A DNA stretch of 64,000 bases from positions 2,787,760 through 2,851,759 of the forward strand of contig NZ_LMGU01000001.1 in assembly GCF_001427525.1 (NCBI RefSeq). The letters are read 5' to 3'. A model generated the notes under the pieces. The model saw only the letters and a list, made by a program, of their open reading frames with translations, had not been told where the DNA came from and did no database searches. This document shows, piece by piece, positions 9,113 through 17,879 of the stretch. A program made the position numbers and the translations under genes. Every line of letters starts with the position of its first letter. The first letter of the stretch is position 1. Source of the stretch: Microbacterium sp. Root61 (GTDB lineage Bacteria > Actinomycetota > Actinomycetes > Actinomycetales > Microbacteriaceae).

Positions 9113-10696
9113 ATGAGAGCACGGAGATTCGCCACGGTCACCTCGGTCGGGGCGGTGATCGCGGCCACGGCGCTGATGCTGAGCGGCTGCTTCGCCGGGC
9201 CCGGTGACGCGGTCGATGAGAGCGCACCGGCGGCCCAGCCGCAGGTCGAGATCGCACAGGGAGAACTGACCGGCGTCGCGACCGCCGCGGGCGTCGAATA
9301 CCTCGGCATCCCGTTCGCCAAACCCCCGGTGGGCGACCTCCGCTGGCGCGCGCCCGAGGCGCCCGAGCCCTGGGCGGGCGTGCTCGACGCGTCCAAGCCC
9401 GGTCCCGACTGCGCCCAGACCGTCAACGGCGACTCCGACGGATCACTCAGCGAGAACTGCCTGTACCTCGACGTCTATGCGCCGGAGGGCGCGGAAGACG
9501 AGAAGCTGCCGGTCGTCGTCTTCCTGCACGGCGGCGGGTACACCGCCGGCACGCCGAACATCTACGACGGCCGCAACTTCGCCGCCACCGGAGAATCCGT
9601 CACCGTCATCCCCGCCTACCGCCTCGGCCTGTTCGGCTTCTTCGCCACTCCGGCGACCGCCGCGGAGGGGGAGTACGGCGCCCAGGGCAACTGGGGCATG
9701 CTCGACCAGCAGCAGGCACTGCGCTGGGTGCAGGAGAATATCGAGTCCTTTGGGGGAGACCCCGACAACGTCACGATCGTCGGCGAGTCCGCCGGTGGCG
9801 GCGCGGTGTGCTTCCAGCTCGCCTCCCCGACGGCGGAAGGCCTGTTCGACAAGGCCGTGATCCAGTCCATGGGCTGCGGTCCCGGGGCGCCGGCGGCCGA
9901 CACGACCGAGTTCACGACCCAGTGGGGCTGTGCGGCCGATGACGCCGACTGCCTCCGCGCGGTGCCGACCGCCACGATCGTGGGGACGCCCGCCGGATTC
10001 GGCGACGTCTACCCCGCCAGTGGCGGACCGGACCAGCCCGTGGGCCCGCTCGAGGCAGCGGCCGACGGAACCCTCGCGGACGTGCCGATCATGATGGGTG
10101 TCACCCGCGACGAGTGGCTCGGCTTCGCGTCGGCGCAGTACCCGCTCGATCCGGTCGAGTACGAGGCCGGCGTCACCGCCCAGTTCGGACCGCTGGCGCC
10201 CCAGGTGCTGGAGCTCTACCCGGCCGACGCGGGCGAGGACCCGATCTTCGCCTCCGGATGGCTCAGTGGCGACTCGATGTTCGCGTGCCCGTCCGTCGCC
10301 GGAGCCGATACCTTTGCGGATGCCGGCCGCTCGGTGTACTTCTACGAGTTCGCGGACGAGACGACCCCCGGATGGCGCTCGCTCGGCGACCCGTTCCCGC
10401 CGTCGACGATCGCCCTCGGCGCGACGCACACCACGGAGCTGCAGTACCTGTTCAACTACGCCGCGGCACAGCGATCGCTGAACGAGGAGCAGCGCGCGCT
10501 CGCCGACCAGATGGTCGACCTGTGGCTGTCATTCGTGCAGACCGGTACGCCGAGCGTCGAAGGCGGTCCGGAATGGACCACGTTCGCCGAAGGCCGTGAG
10601 GTCATGGAGCTCAAGACGGCGGATGCCGGTGGGCTCGAGATGGTCGACACGTTCGAGACCGCGCACAACTGCGGATTCTGGAACGGACTCGGATAG
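9113..10696 (+). CDS. Type-B carboxylesterase, predicted lipoprotein
   Basis: Serine esterase of the carboxylesterase/cholinesterase family, 527 aa. An N-terminal signal peptide ends in the lipobox LSGC (about residues 23-26), so the enzyme is probably anchored on the outer face of the membrane. The oxyanion region HGGGY, the nucleophile motif GESAGG and a late His (GATHTTEL) are present, with the EDCL-like motif as ENCLYLDVY. AAGGGAG precedes the ATG. It is a single-gene unit with its own promoter and a strong terminator. Extracellular hydrolysis of an ester is likely; the ester is not identified. Confidence 0.92.
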   Translation: MRARRFATVTSVGAVIAATALMLSGCFAGPGDAVDESAPAAQPQVEIAQGELTGVATAAGVEYLGIPFAKPPVGDLRWRAPEAPEPWAGVLDASKPGPDCAQTVNGDSDGSLSENCLYLDVYAPEGAEDEKLPVVVFLHGGGYTAGTPNIYDGRNFAATGESVTVIPAYRLGLFGFFATPATAAEGEYGAQGNWGMLDQQQALRWVQENIESFGGDPDNVTIVGESAGGGAVCFQLASPTAEGLFDKAVIQSMGCGPGAPAADTTEFTTQWGCAADDADCLRAVPTATIVGTPAGFGDVYPASGGPDQPVGPLEAAADGTLADVPIMMGVTRDEWLGFASAQYPLDPVEYEAGVTAQFGPLAPQVLELYPADAGEDPIFASGWLSGDSMFACPSVAGADTFADAGRSVYFYEFADETTPGWRSLGDPFPPSTIALGATHTTELQYLFNYAAAQRSLNEEQRALADQMVDLWLSFVQTGTPSVEGGPEWTTFAEGREVMELKTADAGGLEMVDTFETAHNCGFWNGLG

Positions 10697-10712
10697 CCCG
10701 AGGCACGAGGTG

Positions 10713-10748
10713 AAGAGGCGGAGCGACCGGGTGGTCGCTCCGCCTCTT
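10713..10748. terminator. Bidirectional intrinsic terminator
   Basis: A perfect 16-bp stem (10713-10728 with 10733-10748) closes a GGGT loop and is followed by a T-rich stretch on the plus strand. It lies between convergent genes and can end the esterase transcript and probably the leftward FAH transcript. Confidence 0.85.
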
Positions 10749-10771
10749 TCGTTTCGGCTGCTACGGCGGCG

Positions 10772-11629
10772 TCAGGCCAGGCGCACGCGCTCGGTGCGCT
10801 GGTGCTGGCGGCCGAGGCCATCGATCTCGATCGTCATCTCGTCGCCGTCGTCGAGGTAGGGGAATCGCCCGGACAGGGCGACGCCCTGCGGAGTCCCGGT
10901 GTTGATGACGTCCCCGGGCTCGAGCACCATGTACTGGCTGAGTTCGTGGACGATCTGCAGCACGGGGAAGATCATGTCGGCCGTCGACGAATCCTGACGC
11001 GGCTCCCCGTTGACGAAGGAGCGCAGTCGCAGCGCCTGGGGATCGACCTCGTCGGCCGGCACCAGGACCGGGCCCAACGGATTGAAGGTCTCCGAGCACT
11101 TGCCCTTAGACCACTGCCCGCCGGAGACGTCCAGCTGGTAAGCGCGCTCGGACACGTCATTCGAGATCGTGTAGCCGGCGATGACGTCGCGTGCCGCCTC
11201 GGGCGAGGCCAGGTAGCGGGCGGTCTTGCCGATGACGACGGCCAGTTCGACCTCCCAGTCGACCTTCTCCGCCCCCGGGGGCAGCAGCACGACATCGTTC
11301 GGCCCGACCACGGTGTTCGGATGCTTGAAGAAGACCACCGGGTGTGTGGGGGGCTCCGATCCGGACTCGGCGGCGTGCGCGACATAGTTCTGGCCGATGC
11401 AGACGACGGCCGTGGGACGGGTAATCGGTGCGCCGATGCGCAGGCCGTCGGTCGCGGCTTCTCTGAGCTCGCCCCGCTCCAGCGCCGCGCGGACACGGGC
11501 GATGCCGTCGGCGGCGAGGAAGGCGCCGTCGATGTCGGTGGTGATCGGCCCCAGATCGCGGATGACACCCGCATCGTCGCGGACGAACGGATGCTCGTGT
11601 CCGGGGGCGCCGAGTCGCATGAGTTCCAT
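10772..11629 (-). CDS. Fumarylacetoacetate hydrolase-family protein
   Basis: Cytoplasmic metal-dependent hydrolase, 285 aa, full length. VDWEVELAVVIG carries the acidic metal ligands; SERAYQLD, WSKGKCSETFNPLGP and LEPGDVINTGTPQGV are characteristic of the branch containing 2,4-diketo-3-deoxy-L-fuconate/rhamnonate hydrolases, often annotated ureidoglycolate lyase. The ATG at 11629 has AAGGAG about nine bases upstream. It follows the 2-hydroxyacid dehydrogenase gene by 19 bases in one operon. A role in cleaving a diketo acid from a sugar acid is plausible; other acylpyruvases cannot be excluded. Confidence 0.88.
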   Translation of the reverse strand: MELMRLGAPGHEHPFVRDDAGVIRDLGPITTDIDGAFLAADGIARVRAALERGELREAATDGLRIGAPITRPTAVVCIGQNYVAHAAESGSEPPTHPVVFFKHPNTVVGPNDVVLLPPGAEKVDWEVELAVVIGKTARYLASPEAARDVIAGYTISNDVSERAYQLDVSGGQWSKGKCSETFNPLGPVLVPADEVDPQALRLRSFVNGEPRQDSSTADMIFPVLQIVHELSQYMVLEPGDVINTGTPQGVALSGRFPYLDDGDEMTIEIDGLGRQHQRTERVRLA

Positions 11630-11648
11630 GAGTGCGTGCTCCTTCGCG

Positions 11649-12620
11649 TCAGCGTGCGTAGTCGGGGTTGACGATCGCGGTGACCTGCTCTCCGCCGAAG
11701 AAGCGGATGAGGTTCTCGGCGGCGTGCACCGGAAGATCCTCCAGCGCCTCGGGTGAATACCAGGCGGCGTGCGGCGTGAGCAGCACGTTCGGCGCATCGC
11801 GCAGCGCCGCGCCGAGGTCGAGCGGCTCCACCTCGAACACATCGAGGGCCGCCGCGCCGATCTGCCCGCTGTGCAGCGCATCGACGAGGGCCGTCTCGTC
11901 GATGAGCGGTCCGCGGCACGTGTTCACGATGACCGCTCCCGGCTTCATCGTGGCGATGCTCGTGGCGTCGATGAGGTGGCGGGTGGCGTCGGTGAGCGGC
12001 ACGTGGAGCGTGAGCAGGTCGGCTGACGCGATGGCCGATTCGATGCTCACGGCTTCGCATCCGGCGGCCTCCACCGCGGCGGTCGGAGCATACGGATCGG
12101 CGACCAGCACGCGGAACCCGAGCGCGCGGCATCCGCGGGCGACCAGTGAACCGATGCGGCCGAAGCCGAGCACCGAAACGGTGGTGCGCGACGGCCGCAC
12201 GGCCATGGGCTTTGCGGCGACGGCCTTCCACTCGCCCGTGCGCACGGCGCGGTCATACGCGGGCAGGCCGCGCGCCTGAGTCATGATCATCGCGATGGTG
12301 TGCGCGGCGACCTCTTCGATGCAATAGCTGGGCGTGTTGGCGACGGCGATGCCTCGCTCGGTCGCCGCCGCGACGTCGACCATGTCGTAGCCGATGCCGA
12401 GGCGGCTGATCATCTTGAGCTTCGGCATCCGATCCATGAGGGCGCCGTCGATGCGATGCCACTGCACGATGAGCCCTTCCGCATCGGAGCCGAGTTCGGC
12501 GAGTGTGTCGAAGGAGGTGTCCGACGCGCGCTCGGCGGGATAGCCGGCAGCGCGGAGGGTCTGCTCGGCGGCGTCGCCGGGCAGGTCGCAATCGGTGACG
12601 AGGATGCGGGGGAGAGTCAT
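11649..12620 (-). CDS. D-isomer-specific 2-hydroxyacid dehydrogenase (CtBP-like)
   Basis: NAD(P)-dependent reductase/oxidase of 2-hydroxy/2-keto acids, 323 aa. The Rossmann loop GFGRIG is near residue 152; the catalytic Arg lies in NTCRGPL, Glu in DVFEVEPL and His in TPHAAWYS. The domain order is that of phosphoglycerate dehydrogenase-like enzymes. No ribosome-binding site precedes the ATG at 12620, but TATAGC ends nine bases before it, so the message is probably nearly leaderless. First gene of a two-gene operon with the FAH hydrolase, divergent from a GntR regulator that probably controls it. Confidence 0.9.
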   Translation of the reverse strand: MTLPRILVTDCDLPGDAAEQTLRAAGYPAERASDTSFDTLAELGSDAEGLIVQWHRIDGALMDRMPKLKMISRLGIGYDMVDVAAATERGIAVANTPSYCIEEVAAHTIAMIMTQARGLPAYDRAVRTGEWKAVAAKPMAVRPSRTTVSVLGFGRIGSLVARGCRALGFRVLVADPYAPTAAVEAAGCEAVSIESAIASADLLTLHVPLTDATRHLIDATSIATMKPGAVIVNTCRGPLIDETALVDALHSGQIGAAALDVFEVEPLDLGAALRDAPNVLLTPHAAWYSPEALEDLPVHAAENLIRFFGGEQVTAIVNPDYAR

Positions 12621-12700
12621 AGAGGAAACGCTATAGCATGTAGCAAACACGCTCAAGCCGGATCCATGCATCGAATGCCATAGCATCGGGGCGGCGGGAC
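12621..12700. promoter_or_regulatory. Divergent promoter region with ATAGCAT repeats
   Basis: The 119-base gap between the dehydrogenase and the GntR gene holds two copies of C(T/C)ATAGCAT(G/C), at 12631-12640 and 12678-12687. The first overlaps a minus-strand -10 (TATAGC) with a candidate TTGAGC -35. These are candidate operators for the adjacent regulator. Confidence 0.45.
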
Positions 12701-12739
12701 CGACTCGATTCCGCCGGGCGGGCCGGGGGAGGCACACGG

Positions 12740-13405
12740 ATGCGCAGCGTTTCGGATCAGAACATCGCCGAGCAGGTCGCTGATCAGCTGCGCGCGGCGA
12801 TCCACTCGGGAGAGTTCCTCCCCGGTGAACGCCTCGTCGAGCGCCGGCTCGCCGAACGTCTCGGCGTGAGTCACATCCCGGTGCGCGAGGCACTGACTCG
12901 CCTCGCCGAAGAGCGACTCATCTCCCACGAACCGCGCCGTGGCGCGCGGGTGGCCGAGCTCACGGCGGGCGACCTGGAGGAGATCTCCAGCCTGCGGATC
13001 GTCCTCGAGCAGTTCATGGTCATCCGTGTTCAGGAGCGCTGGTCCGAGGCATCCGCAATCCGTCTCGAGACGATCGTCTACGCCATGGAATCGGCTGCGC
13101 CGGGCGACATGGGGGAGGTGCTTCGGCTGGATCGCGAATTCCACGAGGCGCTCGAAGAACTCGCCGAACATCGCTTCCTCACCGAAGTCACCGCCCAGCT
13201 GCGCAGCCGCATCGCCGGATTCATCAGCGCCGCCAACGCGGCCCTGCCTCCCGCCGATCAGGCCGAGCATGTGCAGAGCCACCGCCTCATCCTCGAAGCG
13301 ATCGCCAGCGGTGATCCCGATGCCGCGCGCGCGGTGATCGCCGAGCATGTGTCCAGGGCGCTCGACCGGATCATCCCCCTCGCCAGCTCGCCGACGGCGA
13401 CCTGA
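12740..13405 (+). CDS. GntR-family regulator, FCD domain
   Basis: DNA-binding repressor or activator, 221 aa. An N-terminal winged helix (LRAAIHSGEFLPGERL, then RLGVSHIPVREALTRL) is followed by an all-helical FCD ligand domain. Its metal-binding residues are visible as LDREFH (about 134), HRLILEAI and a terminal EHVSRAL. GGGGGAGG precedes the ATG at 12740. It faces the hydroxyacid dehydrogenase-FAH operon and probably senses its substrate or intermediate, as FCD regulators usually bind small organic acids. Confidence 0.92.
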   Translation: MRSVSDQNIAEQVADQLRAAIHSGEFLPGERLVERRLAERLGVSHIPVREALTRLAEERLISHEPRRGARVAELTAGDLEEISSLRIVLEQFMVIRVQERWSEASAIRLETIVYAMESAAPGDMGEVLRLDREFHEALEELAEHRFLTEVTAQLRSRIAGFISAANAALPPADQAEHVQSHRLILEAIASGDPDAARAVIAEHVSRALDRIIPLASSPTAT

Positions 13406-13418
13406 GCCGCTGCGGGAT

Positions 13419-15023
13419 TCAGGCCGCCCCGATACCCGGAGCGGTGCGCGATGCCTCCTCGGCTGCGCGCAGACGCAGGTCTCGCTTGAGCAGCTTTCCC
13501 GTGGAAGTTCGCGGCAGCGACTCCAGTACCTGGATCGCATCGGGAACCTTGTACCCGGCGATATGCCGGCGCAGGTGTTCGATCAAGGCCGCCTGATCGA
13601 GGTCGCCTTTGGCCACGACGTACGCCCACGGCCGCTCGCCCCAGCGGCGGTCGGCCACGCCCACGACGGCGGCATCCTCGATGTCGGGATAGGCCAGCAG
13701 AGCGTTCTCCACCTCGATGGATGAGATGTTCTCCCCGCCGGAGATGATGATGTCCTTCGTGCGATCCTTCAGCTCGATGTACCCGTCGGGATGCATGACC
13801 CCCAGGTCTCCGGAGTGCAGCCATCCGCCGGTGAACGCCTTCGCGGTGGCCTCGGGGTCACGGTGGTAGCCGCGCATCACGTTGTTCCCGCGCATCACGA
13901 TCTCGCCGATCGTCGTTCCATCGTCGGGCACGTCGCGCATCTGCTCGTCCACGACCCGGACACCTCCGGACTGCAGCATGGCGACCCCCTGCCGCGACAT
14001 CCGCCACGCCCGCTCCAACGGCTCGAGGTCGTCCCACTCGGGCTGGTACTCGCAGATCGTGAACGGCCCGTATGCCTCGGTCATGCCGTAGGCATGCGTG
14101 ACGGTGGCCCCGAGCTCTTCGATGTGGGCGAGCAGGCTCGGCGATGGCGGCGCCCCACCGACGATCATCCTGATCCGCTGGGGGAAGGGAGTGGCGCCCG
14201 CGCCGGTCACGATCGTGTCCATCACCGTCGGAGCTCCGCAGAGATGGGTCACCCCGTCGTCGTGGATCGCGCTCATGACCAGGTCGGTGCGCACGGCGGA
14301 GATGATGAGATGCAGTCCGCCCGCGGCGGTCACCGCCCACGGCGTGCACCAGCCGTTGCAGTGGAACATCGGCAGAGTCCACAGATAGCGCGTGTCGGCG
14401 TCGAAGCCGGCGTGGTGCAGGACACCGAGCGAATTCAGATAGGCGCCACGGTGGGTGTACTCGACGCCCTTGGGGCGTCCGGTGGTTCCGGAGGTGTAGT
14501 TGATCGCGATGACGGCGTCCTCATCGGACACCTCCCACGGCAGGTCCGGAGTCCCGTTGCCGCCGGCGAGGAACGTGTCGTACGGCTCGGCGCCATCCGG
14601 AGCTTCCCCGCCCCAGACGACGACGCGGACCTCGTGGTCGCACGCCGCGGCGGCCTGAAGCGCCGTCGCGGCGAGGGAACTGTCCGCGAACAGGAGGGGA
14701 GCCTGACTGTGCTCGAGGATGTACGCGACCTCGTCCGCCGCAAGTCGTGTGTTGACGGTCACGAGGGCGGCGCGTGCCAGCGGCACGGAGTAGTGCGCGG
14801 TGAGCAATTCCGGAGCGTTCGGGGAAAGGGTCGCCACCGCCTGGCCGGGTGTCACCACGGTCGCCAACGCGCGAGCCATCGTCTGCGCATCTGCCGCGAA
14901 CTCGCCGTAGGTGCGAGCGCGCTCGCCGAACTGAATGGCTGCGCGGCCGGCGAACGCGCGAGCGGCACGGTCCAGGAAGACGAGCGGAGTGTTCTCCACG
15001 CGATTCGGGTCCTGCTGAGACAT
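13419..15023 (-). CDS. AMP-dependent acyl-CoA synthetase
   Basis: Activates a carboxylic acid to the acyl-CoA through an acyl-adenylate; about 534 aa. The P-loop YTSGTTGRPKGV, the AYGMTEAYGP motif, WLHSGDLGVMHPDGY and the C-terminal PRTSTGKLLKRDL with the catalytic Lys are all present. The class (HCNGWC segment, about 535 aa) resembles medium-chain/methylmercaptopropionate-type ligases. Two ATGs are adjacent (15026 and 15023); AAAAAGGA spacing favours the second. It is convergent with the GntR gene, leaving 13 bases. A likely entry point for an acid made elsewhere in the cluster. Confidence 0.92.
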   Translation of the reverse strand: MSQQDPNRVENTPLVFLDRAARAFAGRAAIQFGERARTYGEFAADAQTMARALATVVTPGQAVATLSPNAPELLTAHYSVPLARAALVTVNTRLAADEVAYILEHSQAPLLFADSSLAATALQAAAACDHEVRVVVWGGEAPDGAEPYDTFLAGGNGTPDLPWEVSDEDAVIAINYTSGTTGRPKGVEYTHRGAYLNSLGVLHHAGFDADTRYLWTLPMFHCNGWCTPWAVTAAGGLHLIISAVRTDLVMSAIHDDGVTHLCGAPTVMDTIVTGAGATPFPQRIRMIVGGAPPSPSLLAHIEELGATVTHAYGMTEAYGPFTICEYQPEWDDLEPLERAWRMSRQGVAMLQSGGVRVVDEQMRDVPDDGTTIGEIVMRGNNVMRGYHRDPEATAKAFTGGWLHSGDLGVMHPDGYIELKDRTKDIIISGGENISSIEVENALLAYPDIEDAAVVGVADRRWGERPWAYVVAKGDLDQAALIEHLRRHIAGYKVPDAIQVLESLPRTSTGKLLKRDLRLRAAEEASRTAPGIGAA

Positions 15024-15038
15024 CATCGTCCTTTTTCA

Positions 15039-15063
15039 GGATGCACCGGGCGTCGATGCATCC
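15039..15063. repeat. Inverted repeat between acyl-CoA ligase and alcohol dehydrogenase genes
   Basis: GGATGCA (15039-15045) and TGCATCC (15057-15063) form a 7-bp stem with an 11-base loop just upstream of the ligase ribosome-binding site. There is no T-run in the direction of transcription, so it is either an intercistronic hairpin or an operator. Confidence 0.4.
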
Positions 15064-15069
15064 CGGGGG

Positions 15070-16101
15070 TCATCGAGTGCTGATCTGCGCGAGCGCCTCA
15101 CCGGACACGACGAGCGTCTTGTTGACTCCGCCGATCCCCTTTGCGACATCGTGGAACGCATCGGGGCCATTGCGCAGCGGCACCAGTCGATCGATGAGGG
15201 CATCCAGCTCGGGACGCCCCTGACTGACCCATTCGGCCGTGCTGCGGAAATGCGCCTCCGAATAGCAGTAGCTGCCGATGAGGCTCCGCTCACCGACGGT
15301 GAGGTCATACGGCTGCACGGTCATCTGCGGCTCGCCCATGCCGACCAGCACGATGCGGGCCCGCGTCACGGAAGTGCGAAGTGCGGAGCCCAAGGTGGCC
15401 GAGAGTCCCACCGCATCCACGACCAGTGTGGCCTTGCCACCGAACTTCGCCGTCAGGTCCTCCGCGACCGCGTCCGGCGTCGTGGTCGCGAATCCCAGGT
15501 CTTCGAGCAGAGCCCTGCGCTGATCGTTGGGCTCGCTGACCAGGACACGCTCGACTCCGGCGCGTCGCGCGCCGATCGCGGCGGCCTGGCCGATCGGCCC
15601 TCCGCCGATGACCAGGAGGATGTCATCCGAGGACGGATTGCCCTGCATCACGGCGTGGTAGCCGACCGCAAGCGGTTCGACGAGGGCTCCGTGCGTGATC
15701 GGCATCTCGTCGGAGAGCACGACGACGTTGCGTGCCGGCACGACGACACGTTCGGCGAAGCTGCCGTCGAGTGAGGGATCGACGCCGATGACGATCGCGT
15801 CGGGGCACACCTGGGTGTCTCCGGCGCGACAGAACTCGCACACGCCGCAGGAGATGATCGGGTTGAAGGTGACCAGGGTGCCGGCGGCGATCGTACCCCC
15901 GGCGCTGACGCGCCCGACCGTCTCGTGCCCCATGACCTGGCCACTGACGCGACGGCCGTTCTCTCCGCTGTAGCCATGCGAATCCGACCCGCAGATCCCT
16001 GTTGCCAGCACATCGATCACAACCTCATCGACGGTGGCGATCGGCTCGGGACGGTCGATGATCGACATCTCCCAAGGTTTCAGGTACGCGAGTGCGTGCA
16101 T
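15070..16101 (-). CDS. Zinc-dependent alcohol/polyol dehydrogenase
   Basis: Medium-chain dehydrogenase, 343 aa. GICGSDSHGY holds the catalytic-zinc Cys, GHETVG the next ligand, and CGVCEFCRAGDTQVC the structural-zinc cysteines. GGGPIGQAAA is the NAD-binding loop. The pattern is nearest to sorbitol/threonine-type dehydrogenases acting on polyols or sugar acids. I use the ATG at 16101 (GGAG three bases upstream); a TTG nine bases earlier is possible. It is third in the leftward set GntR, MBL-fold protein, dehydrogenase, 55 bases after the second. Confidence 0.88.
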   Translation of the reverse strand: MHALAYLKPWEMSIIDRPEPIATVDEVVIDVLATGICGSDSHGYSGENGRRVSGQVMGHETVGRVSAGGTIAAGTLVTFNPIISCGVCEFCRAGDTQVCPDAIVIGVDPSLDGSFAERVVVPARNVVVLSDEMPITHGALVEPLAVGYHAVMQGNPSSDDILLVIGGGPIGQAAAIGARRAGVERVLVSEPNDQRRALLEDLGFATTTPDAVAEDLTAKFGGKATLVVDAVGLSATLGSALRTSVTRARIVLVGMGEPQMTVQPYDLTVGERSLIGSYCYSEAHFRSTAEWVSQGRPELDALIDRLVPLRNGPDAFHDVAKGIGGVNKTLVVSGEALAQISTR

Positions 16102-16156
16102 CTGCTCCAACTCTCAATCAGCAGGTGCCGGACGATCCGGCGAGAAGAGCGAGCGC

Positions 16157-16933
16157 TCAGGCGATGACTCCGCCGGGGTGGCGCTCGAAGTTTGCGGGGT
16201 CGTAGAGAGGAACGATCACATCCGCGGTGCGGCGCACACGCTCGTAGCAGTCCAAGATCTCGTACATGTTCTCGTTGATTCCGAGCGGGATGTTCTCTTC
16301 CACGTTGCGCAGGTGGAAGTAGCTGTCGGAGATCGCGACCACCCCGCGGGCGGTGTCCACCTCGACGACCACGGAGGCACGGTGGTGGCCGCCGGACCAC
16401 CAGGTGCGAAGGCCTGCGGCGATCTCGTCCTCGTCCTCGAGGAGGCGAACGCGCGGCCAGGCCGTGGTGACGAGCTCGACGAGGATGTCATCGGGAATGC
16501 TCGTCGAGCGATTGTCGTGCGGGTGCTCGTGGGTGGTGTGGAAATGCTCCCAGCCACGCTTCGCGATGCAGATCTGCGCCTGGGGGAACGCCAGGACGTT
16601 GCTGACCGTGTACAGCTGCAGCGGGGTCAGGATGACGTGGGTGACGTCCTCCGGGCGCACTCCGTGCGCGGCCAGCTGATCGAGGATGAACTCGCCGTCG
16701 GCGCGTTCCATGCGGGCCTTCTCCCCGAGAAAGGATGCCCAGCCGTCGTTCATCGGCGTGAGATCGGCAGCGGGCCCCGTGTTCACGATCGCCGTCACCC
16801 CGTCGCCCTGGATCAGGACGGCCTGAAAAGTGAGCGGATGCCACTGATCGAAGTCGTTCATCCAGTAGAGCTCGGGGCCGGGGATGATGCTTCGGCCCAT
16901 CGCGAGGGTGGTGACGCGGTACTGGGTCATCAT
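16157..16933 (-). CDS. Metallo-beta-lactamase-fold protein lacking the HxHxDH motif
   Basis: 258 aa, related by layout to the N-acyl-homoserine-lactonase branch. IVNTGP (about 49-54) and THVILT (98-103) align with that family, as do GGHHRASV (181-188) and ISDSYF (201-206). Where the family has HLHxDH, residues 104-109 read PLQLYT, so four metal ligands are gone. A His at 183/184 and Asp 203 remain. The ATG overlaps the upstream GntR stop (ATGA), so it is co-translated with the regulator. It may be a pseudoenzyme with a sensing or chaperone role, or use an altered mechanism. Lactonase activity should not be assumed. Confidence 0.8.
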   Translation of the reverse strand: MMTQYRVTTLAMGRSIIPGPELYWMNDFDQWHPLTFQAVLIQGDGVTAIVNTGPAADLTPMNDGWASFLGEKARMERADGEFILDQLAAHGVRPEDVTHVILTPLQLYTVSNVLAFPQAQICIAKRGWEHFHTTHEHPHDNRSTSIPDDILVELVTTAWPRVRLLEDEDEIAAGLRTWWSGGHHRASVVVEVDTARGVVAISDSYFHLRNVEENIPLGINENMYEILDCYERVRRTADVIVPLYDPANFERHPGGVIA

Positions 16934-17682
16934 GATCCTTCCTCGGCTGCTTCGGGTTCCGTGTCGATACGGCCGAGCTCTTCCCGCACCTGGCGCAGGT
17001 GCAGGTGCATGGCCGCCGATGCGCCGACGGCGTCGCGCGCACGGATGGCGGCGATGACGTGGTCGTGCCAGGTCACCGCGCGCTCGATGGCCCCCGGGAT
17101 CGCCGAGGATGCCTCGCGGGTACGCTGGCCGAGGCCGGTGATCGAGCTGTGCATCGAGACCAGGATCGCGTTGTCGGTGGCGCGGGCAACGGCATCGTGG
17201 AACGCGATGTCCAGTTCGGCGTGCTGCGACGGGTCATCCAGCACGGTTTCGAGTCGCCGATTCACCTGCTCCATCTCATCGATGGCTTCGTCTGTCGCTC
17301 GCGCGGCTGCCAGGGCTGCCAGCGGGGGCTCCAGGATCTCGCGCGCCTCCTGCAGGAGTGAGTAGTACTCCTTCGGGTTGGTCACCGCGAGGAAGTCCTG
17401 GTCGAGCACATGCCAGTGATAGCGCGGGGCTACGACGGCCACACTGCCCTGGCGCACGACGATGAAGCCTTTGGCGTCCAGCGCCTGCAACGCCTCGCGG
17501 ACCACGCTTCGGCCCACTCCGTACTGCTCGCACAGCACCGACTCGGGAGGTAGCGGAGCCCCCGGTTCGATCTCGCCTGCGCCGATTCGGTGGAGGTAGT
17601 CGGTCACGATGGCATTGCTCAGTCGCGCCTTTGCCACTGCGGTGCCCTTCTCTGGTTTGGGGGTTCGTCGAGGTGTCGTCAT
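16930..17682 (-). CDS. FadR/GntR-family regulator, FCD domain
   Basis: Transcription factor of 250 aa from the ATG at 17682. Winged helix: IVTDYLHRIGAGEIEPGAPLP, then YGVGRSVVREAL. The FCD domain carries LDIAFHDAV and WHDHVIAAI, with a terminal MHLHLRQV; the His/Asp residues are the usual metal ligands. No good ribosome-binding site precedes either the ATG at 17682 or the longer ATG at 17730, so the start is uncertain. It is first in the leftward operon with the MBL-fold protein and dehydrogenase and faces the SDR gene at 17880, which it probably also controls. Confidence 0.9.
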   Translation of the reverse strand: MTTPRRTPKPEKGTAVAKARLSNAIVTDYLHRIGAGEIEPGAPLPPESVLCEQYGVGRSVVREALQALDAKGFIVVRQGSVAVVAPRYHWHVLDQDFLAVTNPKEYYSLLQEAREILEPPLAALAAARATDEAIDEMEQVNRRLETVLDDPSQHAELDIAFHDAVARATDNAILVSMHSSITGLGQRTREASSAIPGAIERAVTWHDHVIAAIRARDAVGASAAMHLHLRQVREELGRIDTEPEAAEEGS

Positions 17683-17696
17683 GTACTGATTGTCGT

Positions 17697-17713
17697 GCCC
17701 GCACGCTGAGACC
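17697..17713. promoter_or_regulatory. Single TGAGACC half-site related to the GTCTCA-N3-TGAGAC operator
   Basis: GCACGCTGAGACC at 17701-17713 is identical over 13 bases to 44179-44191. Only the right half of the inverted repeat is intact here (left half GCCCGCA). Confidence 0.4.
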
Positions 17714-17752
17714 CTGGAAGGTAGGAGCATTTGAGGGCAGGTCGTGGCGTCG

Positions 17753-17781
17753 AGATTATTGACAGATCAGACAAGTGTCAA
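17753..17781 (-). promoter_or_regulatory. Strong minus-strand promoter inside an inverted repeat
   Basis: On the minus strand TTGACA (17781-17776), a 17-base spacer and TAATCT (17758-17753) make a near-consensus promoter for the GntR-MBL-dehydrogenase operon, starting near 17746. The -35 is one arm of the inverted repeat TTGACA (17759-17764)/TGTCAA (17776-17781), 11 bases apart, which could bind the regulator. Confidence 0.6.
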
Positions 17782-17828
17782 GCCAAGCTTGCGTTTTGGG
17801 CATGTTTAGACCAGATTTCTCTTGAACA

Positions 17829-17837
17829 TGTATGAAC
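17829..17837. promoter_or_regulatory. TATGAAC element upstream of SDR gene
   Basis: TGTATGAAC occurs here, GATATGAAC at 18744-18752, and the reverse complement GTTCATACA at 18802-18810. All three lie in promoter regions of the SDR and the sugar importer and may be a shared operator. Confidence 0.35.
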
Positions 17838-17879
17838 GGTTGGGCTTTTCCGCTTCCGTGATCGACGAAGGACACAGCC

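Noticed and set aside
16157..16933. Annotation as an active N-acyl-homoserine lactonase
   Set aside because: The HxHxDH metal motif is replaced by PLQLYT, so quorum-quenching activity cannot be inferred.
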